This document shows positions 55,345-64,000 of a stretch of DNA of 64,000 nucleotides, piece by piece. The translations under genes and the position numbers were made by a program. The stretch is from Axinella damicornis. Taxonomy: Eukaryota; Porifera; Demospongiae; Axinellida; Axinellidae. The stretch covers positions 6,054,646-6,118,645 of the forward strand of contig OZ007514.1 in the NCBI GenBank assembly GCA_963931865.1, read 5' to 3'. Position 1 is the stretch's first letter. Every line of letters begins with the position of its first letter. The notes under the pieces were generated by a model. The model saw only the letters and a program-made list of their open reading frames with translations, was not told where the DNA came from and made no database searches.

Positions 55345-56215
55345 CTAGCTACCCCCAGCCAGGGTTGCAAATAAATCCTCTGGTTTGGTAGAGGGTACTC
55401 ATCAACCTCTATAATGCAGGGTTTATGGTGACCTTGTAGTCACCACACAGCCTAATTCGACCTTCACCCTTGGGAACATATACCACTGGTGCCGCCCACT
55501 GGCTGTGTGTGACCTCGACGAAAATCCCTTCCCCTTCTAGGCAACCCAATTCTCGTTAAATGGACTGGTTTAGGGCAAAAAGAACAGGTCGGGCCTTGTG
55601 GATCTTTAGCCGAGGCTTCAATTGTAGATATGCTTCAAAAGTGTTCATTAAACCTGGTCCTTCAAACTCCTCATTGTACTCCCCTAGCAAGGCAGACAAG
55701 GAAGCCGACCAAATACTTTTCCAGTCCAGCCTTATCCAATCTCTGCCCCGAAGACTAGGGCTTTCTCAGGTTTGGTAGAGTGTATTCCTCCCGGCGGAGT
55801 CACTCGATAGTTTTTGTGTCCCGTCATCGATCTCAGTGCAACCTCTTGGCATTATTTTCCGCACCCTCCATGCCTTGGACTATCTCACCAGCCTTTGTGA
55901 GAGTCAGGTCGGCCTCTGACAAGAGACACTTCTGGATGCTAGCATTTCTGAGACAACACGCGAAGCAATCTCTCATCGTATCGCTTAGCTCGATATAATT
56001 TATTTGCCGAATTCACAATTCACAGTTCGTGGTGAGCGTCCGTATCTCAGCAAGGTACTCAGTGATGGATTCGCTGGCCCCATGCTTCCTGCGATGTAAT
56101 AGAAGTGTTCCACTATAACCAACGGTTTCACCCCAAATGATGTCTCAAGAGGTGTTTCCAGTGTATTCTCTTGCGGTTTCAGCAGAGATAGTAGGTCCCA
56201 CAACAAGGAACACGT
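55345..56215 (-). pseudogene. Decayed Ty3/Gypsy LTR retrotransposon fragment (gag to start of RT)
   Basis: Read on the minus strand from 56.2 kb: a gag-type segment (ACCLRNASIQKCLLSEADLT), a linker, then the entry of reverse transcriptase (HSQWAAPVVYVPKGEGRIRL, CGDYKVTINP) and a last piece with the YPLP word. Stops and frame changes separate the pieces, and most of protease, the RT catalytic motif, RNase H and integrase are absent. No LTRs were seen. The order gag-RT and the wording are typical of Ty3/Gypsy. The element is dead. Confidence 0.85.
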
Positions 56216-56798
56216 TTTCCCCCTACCGCACTCAGGAATACCAGGTAAATTCCCTGGTATCTTAAGGAATACCTCTCACCGTCCTGAACTTCACATTAGG
56301 TAGATGGCCCATGTGTAACTAAGATTCAAGATGCTAAGAGTCACAGCAGGTTGAATGTTCCTGGCAGGGAACAAGACTGCCGATTCGAGGTTTAAAATTA
56401 ATGCTAAATTGTAAATATTGCCTCTCTCACACAGTCATGTAAACTAACATCATTGTAACTTGCTGCAACCATCAAACTAGGTGAATTGATTGTGGCCCTA
56501 TTCTACCCGTGATGTGCTGATGGTACACGTGTATCTGTTGTGCAGGTGAGGGTTCTGGACAGAGATGGGCATGATGTCATGCAGTGTCCAAAGGGATGGC
56601 AGTGTACTGCTGACATGGTTAACACTGATGTAAGTTCGTACCTACATTTGACTTATAAGGGTGCCTATGTTTGAACATTCTCTCTGGGGTAATTTCTATT
56701 GCTCTTTAAATGTTCTCTGAATGTCCATTCTAGTAATCTCTAGTACTCTCTAAGACTTGTGGTCTCAGTGAACTTCATAACGTTGTGATACATTCCCA

Positions 56799-56800
<2 letters not shown>
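56216..56800 (+). CDS. Gene-free flank with one possible exon (56552-56631)
   Basis: A CAG at 56546-56548 followed by an open segment VRVLDRDGHDVMQCPKGWQC and then a donor-like GTAAGT (56630) could be an exon of the gene whose neighbour is duplicated at 35068 and 56880. Family unknown. Otherwise the stretch is without signal; a trace of the AGTAATCTC decamer is at 56730-56752. Confidence 0.3.
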
Positions 56801-56835
<35 letters not shown>

Positions 56836-58600
56836 CACACACCCACATATGCAGCACATGCTCTTCCCATGTTCCCATGGTGCTGGTCGTGGAAGTGGTG
56901 CCAACATGTTACTGCACCTGGGAAGTTGGCATAAACCAAGATCCAACAGAGGCTGTGCTCAAATACACAAAGGTCAGTTGCGGCAAGTGAGATGGATTTC
57001 TTGGTCATCCAATCCCTGAGCAGGTTTGATAGCAGCCCTCCTTGATTTTTTAGCAAATGCTGGGCCGAAGTCCTGAATTCTAGCTCTGTGTCCAATGTCC
57101 ATATATGGACCCCGTTCCCAGGAGAGGAGAAATTGAGTGTATATCCTGGGAATGGAATGAGACAACCTGGTGTCATCCATGTGTTAAGCCAGACATGCCA
57201 ACTCTCACGCATTGTGCGTGAGACTCATGCAAGGACATTCGTCGGCAATCTCACGCTTACTACAGCAAATCTCACATTAGTAGCTAGCTAGGCTTATTTT
57301 GTGGATGGGGCCTGGGAACATGGCGCGCGAATGTGTATTGCTGTACTAGTATGGCTGATGTAGCCTCGTACCCAGGCCCACACACGGAACGGGGTATGAG
57401 GCTATGGCTGGGAGACAAGGACGACTGCAATTCGAGAGCAACTCAAATGGACTCCTAGCCTAAGTCCATCCACATTGAAGAGGATAAACACAGGTGCTAC
57501 CACCTTGTCAAACTGCAAAATGTTGTGTAGTGGAGCCTTCTGCCTTTGGGATGACCAAGATGGCTCCAGAATTTGGAATGAGACAACACAGGGCTTACTG
57601 GAGGTGTGGTCACTCATGGGCACACCTGTGTACCTGACTTGAGTGGGTGTGTTCAATGGTTGAACCCGCCGATCATAGCCTAATTCCCAGGCTGTGTGGG
57701 AGGAGAGAAAGCAGCCTCGAATGAGGCTACCACTGATCACAGGTCTCGCTCAACATTCCCATCAAGTTCAACCTTTTGCTAGCTGTTGCCTACAGTATAC
57801 GACCATCACACTGCAGACTGTATGGTGGTCATGGGGTCAAGGGGACATGACGTTTCCAGTCAGGTTCTCAATAATTGCCACATTCCTATCCTGCTGGTAT
57901 CTTTTATACAGAAGGTGGGGCACATGGGGTGACCCTTGAAAGAACTATCCTCCCACACTGGTATTGAGTTACCTGCAGGATTGGGATGTGATGAACCTGA
58001 TTGCGCAAAGGTCAAGTCTATAGGATGCATGTGCTTATGTCAACTTAGGGCATGTAAACAATGGTCCAGTAGCTGTTGCTAAAGAAACGGGGAGTGTGCT
58101 GGTTCCTTGGACACTCTCCCCACCAGTGGCAGTACACATGTAGCAAATGGAACTTTGAAAAAAGACTTGTCTTGGTCTCAGACTTGAAGAAGCTGTCAGT
58201 GCAGTTTTGAGATCCCACCAGATCAGACATTCAGTTTCAGTACTGACCCACTGTGTAGCTAGCCAAGAATTGACCTCTCATGGCCGTGTGAATGGGTGTT
58301 TGGATGTTCTGCTCTATTCCTTACTTCCAAAAATACAGTTGAGAACATTTCTATCGACTGCTGCTCTGGAGTCTGTGATTATGTCTGTGTTGCTGGCTTG
58401 AATGGCAGGAGGCAGAAGGAGGCCGAGGGTGCATGTGTACACAAATTACTCTCTGACACAAGATGAACAGCTATGTTTAGGTAAGGAAGGGAACACTTAA
58501 AGTATCGTTTGAATAGCACTGGAAGGCAGATCTACTGATAGCTATGAGAATGCATTGTAGGGCCAGTGTGAGCAAGTAATTTCTCATCAATTTTTGAGAA
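56801..58600. repeat. Diverged paralogue of the 35.0-38.6 kb segment
   Basis: In order: poly-C (56801-56833), the decayed exon (56880-56971), a hairpin MITE (57362-57405), the block 57590-57970 (with MITE 57677-57731) and the block 58190-58480. About 36.0-38.1 kb of the other copy, including the 257 bp MITE at 37.68 kb, is missing here. So insertion and deletion have acted since the duplication. Confidence 0.7.
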
Positions 58601-58689
58601 TGGTCATGCAGTAGGTCCATACTCCCACCTGCTGTGTATACAGTTCACTAGTCCTGTGTGCCACTCTTTGTATATGAAGTCATTCAGTC

Positions 58690-59335
58690 CCTTCCTCCCA
58701 CAGAGTATGGCACAGCACTGGGTGTGAGGACGTCCCCAGGACACTCCTCTCCTTACTCTTATCAGAACTGACCCTGCAGGTCCCCAGGACACTCCTCCCC
58801 TTGCCCCTCCTATCAGAACTGACCCTGCAGGGTGTGAGGACATCCCCAGGACACTCCTCCCCTTGCCCCTCCTATCAGAACTGACCCTGCAGGGTGTGAG
58901 GACGTCCCCAGGACACTCCTTCCCTTGCCCCTCCTATCAGAACTGACCCTGCAGGGTGTGAGGACATCCCCAGGACACTCCTCCCCCTTGCCCCTCCTAT
59001 CAGAACTGACCCTGCAGGGTGGGAGGACGTCCCCAGGACACTCCTCCCCTTGCCCCTCCTATCAGAACTGACCCTGCAAGGTGTGAGGACGTCCCCAGGA
59101 CACTCCTCCCCTTGCCCCTCCTACAGAACTGACCCTGCAGGGTGTGAGGACGTCCCCAGGACACTCCTCCCCTTGCCCCTCCTATCAGAACTGACCCTGC
59201 AGGGTGTGCCACTGTGAGGACGTCCCCAGGACACTCCTCCCCTTGCCCCTCCTACAGAACTGACCCTGCAAGGTGTGAGGACGTCCCTAGGACACTCCTC
59301 CCCTTGCCCCTCCTATCAGAACTGACCCTGCACGG
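58690..59335. repeat. 61 bp minisatellite, about 10 units
   Basis: Unit GGTGTGAGGACGTCCCCAGG, ACACTCCTCCCCTTGCCCCT, CCTATCAGAACTGACCCTGCA. Units are 95% or more alike; two lack a T (CCTACAG). The paralogous site at 39110-39180 has a single unit, so the array arose after the segmental duplication. Confidence 0.9.
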
Positions 59336-60557
59336 GTTGTACACACTCAGACTGATTATTGTCTGAGGACTATGCTAGTGCATTTGAACTTTTAGTAAAG
59401 CAGTTTTTGCTGGACGTATTTTCTGAAACTAAGGTGCCACTATTTTCCTTTCATATAATAATTATGTTTTTGTTCTGTTCATCAATAAAATGTTTCTAGC
59501 TCTTTACTGGTGCTATTGTGCAGTGTGATTGGGTAACATTCATGACCATGCACAGCAGTTGACCATTTTTTAGTCGAGAGACAGCTAGTAGAATATAGTT
59601 ACATAGCAGTAGCAGTGCAGCCTCATTCCCTGGCCCCACACAGCTTTTCATTGCTATAGGAGTACAGAAGGTGTAGCTGCGTGGGCAAATTCAAAGTCTG
59701 CATGGGAACGAGGCTATAGCAGTATAGCACTCGATCATGCAGGCAATTTAGTATTTAGTCCAACATGCAGCTAGGAACTACAATTAAGCATATTGTACTT
59801 GCATGCAATATAATTATAGGTAATGGACACATGCATTCAACACCTGCCCTGGCCCTAACCCTAGCTATAACCATGCATAATTATTGTAGTGCCCTACTAA
59901 GTTCCTGCTATACCAATAGCCAGTATAATATATAGTTTGCTAACAAAAAAAATCATACCAAGGGCGTATCGAGCCGCCGAAGGTGGCTCGATACGCCCTT
60001 GGTATGATTGGTTAGCAAAGTTTATGCACCCTTGAAAAGTCATGCATGCAGTCATGTAATAATAACTCCGAATGCAGATTACGTATTTTGCATGCACGGT
60101 TCTATGTTTTTTGCATCCTGCTGACTAGCCTACAAATTCAGTATATTGGATATCATACCTCTTTTATGGCATGGCAAGCCGATGGAATGGTTTGTAACAA
60201 TTGTAATTCCAGTGTTTTTGTTTTGCAACAATCCCATGCACTATAATATGTACGACACAGGAAATGAGTCTTGGTTCAAAGATCTTGTTTCAAAACGACG
60301 GACATTTACAATTGAAGTTGTGACAACCAACAAATTTTAACAACAGAGTGAACCTGACACAACACAAAGAGGAGCTCAATAGCATGCGTCTACAAAGTTA
60401 CAAACCTAGTGCAGACTTGGTTAAAAAATTGATAGACATTTACAGTGCATTGAAGTTGTGACAACAAAGTGGTACACAAATTAATAAAAACACTGACTTA
60501 ATGACACCTGAGACAATAGTCTATAGGAAGAAAAGCTCAATAGCACACATAATTATA
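59336..60557. repeat. Gene-free stretch with a MITE and a perfect hairpin
   Basis: 59619-59718 is a diverged foldback MITE. 59952-60010 is a hairpin with a 25 bp perfect stem (AATCATACCAAGGGCGTATC...). 60290-60560 is the AT-rich 3' flank of the Roco-Death gene. No gene is supported. Confidence 0.55.
59952..60010. repeat. Perfect 25 bp-stem hairpin
   Basis: CATACCAAGGGCGTATCGAG and CTCGATACGCCCTTGGTATG pair without mismatch around a 9-base loop (GCCGAAGGT). Possibly a short MITE, or a transcribed hairpin. Confidence 0.8.
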
Positions 60558-60871
60558 TTACAAACCTAGGGCATCTTTAACCTGTTCAGCAAGTTGTTTT
60601 CGTTCTGAGTCAACTAACAGTTCAATCAGATCTCCCCAGGTGGCATCTGGACTGTCTAGCCATAGTTCGAACATCTCCCGGCAGCAGATGCGTAGACCGT
60701 TCTGTTTGTGTGCATGTTCTGCGTCGATGCACCGAATTCTTCGTCCCTCTGGGTCGAGGTCCATGAGGAACCCGACATCCTTCCAAACTGGAGCAACCGA
60801 TTCAATGATGTTCACCCTCTCTCCCTTCTTGGTCTTTAGCTTCATCAGTTGGGCCATCCTGGGCTTCATAT
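60558..60871 (-). CDS. Exon: Death domain of the Roco-Death gene
   Basis: The last exon encodes 103 residues, nearly all Death domain: six amphipathic helices can be drawn, with the Trp of VWKDVG (helix 2) and that of TWGDLI (helix 5) at family positions. A phase-1 intron in front makes it a shuffling-competent exon. The stop follows the domain after a short tail (DALGL). Confidence 0.8.
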
Positions 60872-63622
60872 CTGCAACACAAAATACACAACACAAAATA
60901 CACAGGAATCAAACACATTGTACTATAGTGGAATCAAACACATTGTACTATAGTGTGTGGGTGGATCATGGCTTCAGAATAGTATTCTGAAGCCATGTGA
61001 CAGCTGTGGTTTATAGAAATAGAACATGCATGCTGACTATAGCAAGTTTTCGTTTCTAAATAACTCAGATACTTGTGGAAAATAATATTTGTACTGACTG
61101 TGCTGTTGATTAAATAGTGCCTTTACCATAAAACCTAGCAGAAACTAAAGAGCATATCTGACAGTCGAGAGATCTATTCATGCATACCAGCAGTGATGGC
61201 TCCAGATGCACCGGGACTGCAGACCTTGGGAGTCAGTTGGCCTGCTACATCTGAGGGAGGTGTACCTGTGGAATAATATTACGATACACACCGTTAGTTC
61301 TAGTGATGCAGTTAATAGCCAATGTTATCAAGGTGTAGGTGCACATCGTAATACATAACATACCGAGGATGCCAATCGTGTCCTTCACAGCAGGTGGTGA
61401 AAGCTTCAGCTCAGACAGTTTTTCTGTAAAGGTATAAACAAAGAGATGAGAAGTGTATCAGACCAAGACATAAGCAGACGAATCTCACAACCACACTATC
61501 CCATAGTCGGTCACATGATGACCATGTACTCAAACCTCATCACCATAACACGTACCAACTGCACCAGAAGTCCGAGGGAACCACACCAGGTGCTGCTCTG
61601 TCAGTTTGCTGCAGACCTCAGCTCGATTCACGGTGCAAGTCATCCACCTACGGTTGCTTTCAACTGTGGCGACGTGCATGCGTGGAACGGGTGCATCTGT
61701 AGAAGTAATGTGGTCACCTGAACAGAAGAAGGCATCTTGTGGCACAGAATTGTTGTAGTTGAGATTGCGCGATGCACTGCGCAAGCCTGCAATGATTGCT
61801 TCCCGAATTTGTGGACACACTTCTGGAGACAGCTCTGAAGCAATGGCTGCAGGAAGTTGAATACTCACTTGGAAGTAGGTTGAGAACGAATCGGTGAGTG
61901 TGATTCTTCCGGGACGACCTCCTGGGACTTCGAACTCGATGGTGTTGCGGTCAACTTTGGCTGGGCATTGACCGCTAGCATCACTGAGCAGCTTCCATTT
62001 GGCCTGAGAAAGAAGGTACGCTGCTAGACCACAGAACACTCCAACTAGAGGACTGTGGGGGAAGTAAAACAGCAGGGACAGGACACTGCTACTGGGAGAG
62101 AGGAGAGTGGGGTCCTCTGTCACTGGTAAGAGACAGGGCATGAGGTACTCCTGTTCAGTGATCGGGGACACTATGAGGAGCTTTGTGAAAAGCTTCAGCA
62201 GCTGGACAGGACCAAAAAGGCCTGGGACATAATGTTTCGAAAACTCCGGCTTGCTAAGGAGTTCTAGCGTCACAATTCCCTGATCACGAAATCGAAGCAG
62301 CTTACCTTCAACTGCTTTATGTTGACTTGGATCGGTTTTCAACCTGTGGATATGCTCTACTAATTCTGCTATCTTGTCAAGGAGCACCTGGGAGTCACAA
62401 AAGATGATATCAGGAAGCACGTCCTTGTAGTAGAAGAGAATGTTAAGATTGTCAAGGTACTTCAGAGCTTCCTCAAATGACTCCTCATCGAAGTGAAATT
62501 TTTGTGCCACTGCAAAGCCCTCAGCTTTGCTGAGCACACCTCGCCCTAGTTCCAGCATCCGCTTCTCAAGTGCATGCTCAAGGGCATACCATCGAAGTGG
62601 GATTTGCTTTGGTTTCACACGCGATCTTTCCACTATCACTCTTCTTATTTCGGCGGCAAATTCTCGTTCTTGAGGCCCGGGGTGTTTGGCATTCAATGGG
62701 AAAATGAGCTCCTTCAACCCTTCACCACAGTAGATGACATCATCGTGTACTGCTGGAAGGAGCATATCTCGAATCTTCTGATTTTTCTCCTCTCTTGATT
62801 CTGGGCACTGGTCCTCCAGATCCTTGTGGGTTCCTATGAAGATTGCATTGGGACAGAGGCCTTCCGCAGACTGGGATGCCTGTGACTGCATTACCCTCAT
62901 GCAGTGTCTCAGAATCTGTTCGTTGGTGTAAGCTGAGTAATACGGGATGCCAACACGCTTGCCATTGTCATTGAAGTACTCAATCAGTGGGTGATCACTG
63001 AGACTTGCATCGAGCCTGATTGCAAACATAGTGGCTGAAGTATCCCGCATGAATATGGGGAGTACCTCATGAAACTGCGGCTGTCCACCTGTGTCAATCA
63101 GACAGATTCGATCCTTCTTGAAGGCCTTCTTTGCATTTGCATGTGGTGACATCTCGATGCGTCGAAGTAGCTCATCTTTGGCAGAAGTGGAGACCGAGGA
63201 CGGAGTTTCATGGGTGATGGAGGATGGTATCGTGTGCTCTGGATGGCCAGTTTGTGGCTTTGAAGTACCTGCTACTGTGGGTGCGCTGGAAGATCCAGCT
63301 GGGGTTTTAGCATTCACAGCAGGCGATGGCTTTGATGGAAGCATTGTTGATGTGTCGGCAATAGTCTGCGCAAGTTGATCGTGGGTTATTCGGACAAACT
63401 TATTACCTCTTTTCTCAGCCCTAGTCCTCGATACGGCTCTAACCGGTCTTGTAGCACATGGTGTGCTACAGCGGACAGCGGGTGGATCTTCGTCCATAAT
63501 TAGCGCGATGGTGTGACTCTTTCCTGTTCCTGCTGCTCCCATAATGAGCGCTTTAATGTCCCTTGCCTCCACGTATCCATGTGTCATTGCCTCATCAAAC
63601 AGCTCCTTGGACTTCTCACTCG
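60558..63622 (-). CDS. Roco-family GTPase with C-terminal Death domain, 3' part of the gene, four exons
   Basis: Exons (minus): 63622-61556, 61423-61364, 61265-61188, 60871-60558. All introns are GT-AG and phase 1 and the joined frame is open to TAA at 60558. Exon 1 starts inside the gene (acceptor at 63623-63624). Roc domain: P-loop MGAAGTGKS, about 30 residues in; G3 DTGGQPQF after a Ser/Thr/Pro-rich insert of about 60 residues; G4 THKD in place of NKxD. The COR region follows (WYALEHALEKR...LDNLNILFYYKD, FGPVQLLKLFTKLLIVSP), with no kinase domain after it. The two small exons encode a Pro/Ser linker. The last exon encodes a Death domain (VWKDVGFLMDLD, CREMFELWL, ATWGDLIELL). Roco proteins are dimeric GTP switches; Death domains recruit partners by homotypic contacts, so a role in death or innate signalling is inferred. 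LRR or ankyrin repeats may lie upstream, beyond the window. A role in a known pathway is not shown. Confidence 0.9.
61556..63622 (-). CDS. Exon: Roc-COR module of the Roco-Death gene
   Basis: This is a single 2067 bp exon, with donor GTACGT (61555-61550) and acceptor CAG at 63623-63625. All the switch motifs and the whole COR region sit in one exon, which is common for animal Roco genes that spread by exon shuffling. The ATG at 63587 is internal and is not the gene start: the frame is open back to the acceptor (SEKSKELFDEAM precedes it). Confidence 0.9.
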
Positions 63623-64000
63623 CTGTATGGTGGAAGTGTTACCAACTTCATGTGATACTATAGAGTTATTAATGATTTTATTGACAGTAAAGGCCAGAAG
63701 GCCCATTAGTCACAGTATAAGTGTGTACATGAATGTGATGAGTTGAGGGTGGGCTGCGGTTTAACCTTGAAATTGAGCAGACCTGTGCTTATTATAAGCT
63801 CATGATGTAGTTAGTAGAAGCCCATCCTCTTTGTTTTCAAAGCATTGGGTTAGGCCCAGTCATGAATTTGTTACTGTGGAATTTTAAGTGGCTTTACAAG
63901 TTGAAGTAAATTCATACACTGTTTTGTCTGCTGTTCTACCAGTCACCACAGGCGCTAGGCAGGCACTATATAAGTAATTGAATACCTATAGTATCAGCCT
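63623..64000. other. Intron or upstream sequence of the Roco-Death gene
   Basis: No further exon is visible to the window edge. The splice acceptor at 63623-63625 shows the gene continues beyond it. Confidence 0.5.

Noticed and set aside
58700..59335. Possible CRISPR-like array
   Set aside because: Units are contiguous 61 bp tandem copies with no unique spacers, in eukaryotic DNA.
5243..63622. A death-signalling cluster linking the caspase-fold and Roco-Death genes
   Set aside because: They are 55 kb apart with repeats between and no shared regulation visible; proximity alone is not evidence.

Overview
The window is nuclear DNA from an animal, most likely a non-bilaterian (a sponge fits best, a cnidarian is possible). 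The evidence is spliced genes with short GT-AG introns, a Roco GTPase joined to a C-terminal Death domain, a prodomain-less caspase-fold protease, a 7TM receptor with a cAMP-receptor-like motif, LINE and Ty3/Gypsy remnants, tRNA-like repeats and a very dense load of foldback MITEs. No bacterial-style operon is present. The taxon is inferred and is not shown by a marker gene.

Only three genes look intact: an intronless caspase-fold protease (5243-6013, minus), an intronless seven-helix receptor (9774-10751, minus), and the 3' part of a Roco-Death gene (60558 to beyond 63622, minus) with four exons whose introns are all phase 1. The rest of the coding signal is broken: three tandem partial copies of an FTSJ1/TRM7-type tRNA 2'-O-methyltransferase (40.4-49.1 kb, minus), a tubulin tyrosine ligase-like exon with an apparent frameshift in a 10-base G run (38.65-39.02 kb), a possible FTSJ1 first exon on the other strand (53.38 kb), a decayed Gypsy gag-RT fragment (55.35-56.2 kb), a 5'-truncated LINE 3' end (6.4-7.2 kb), and several single exons of unknown family.

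Layout: 0-5 kb, interspersed repeats and duplicated modules; 5.2-10.8 kb, protease, LINE end, receptor; 10.8-24 kb, MITEs, a tRNA-containing palindrome, a 985 bp TTAA-type transposon, a 1.47 kb tandem duplication and minisatellites; 24-30 kb, unknown exons and copy 1 of a 0.85 kb segmental duplication; 30-40 kb, unknown exons, minisatellites and the TTLL fragment; 40-49 kb, the FTSJ1 array with a 23 bp minisatellite; 51-53 kb, copy 2 of the segmental duplication, split by a 1261 bp transposon with a 6 bp target-site duplication (copy 1 is the empty site); 54-59 kb, a terminal-inverted-repeat element, the Gypsy fragment, a diverged copy of the 35-39 kb segment and a 61 bp minisatellite; 60.5-64 kb, the Roco-Death gene.

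The genes do not form an obvious shared pathway. The Roco-Death protein and the caspase-fold protease both belong to cell-death or innate-signalling type families but lie 55 kb apart. The main interest is the record of transposition and duplication: two transposon insertions can be dated against empty paralogous sites, and one foldback motif (TAGCCTCGTTCCCAGGC) recurs at more than 20 places and appears to have seeded minisatellites.
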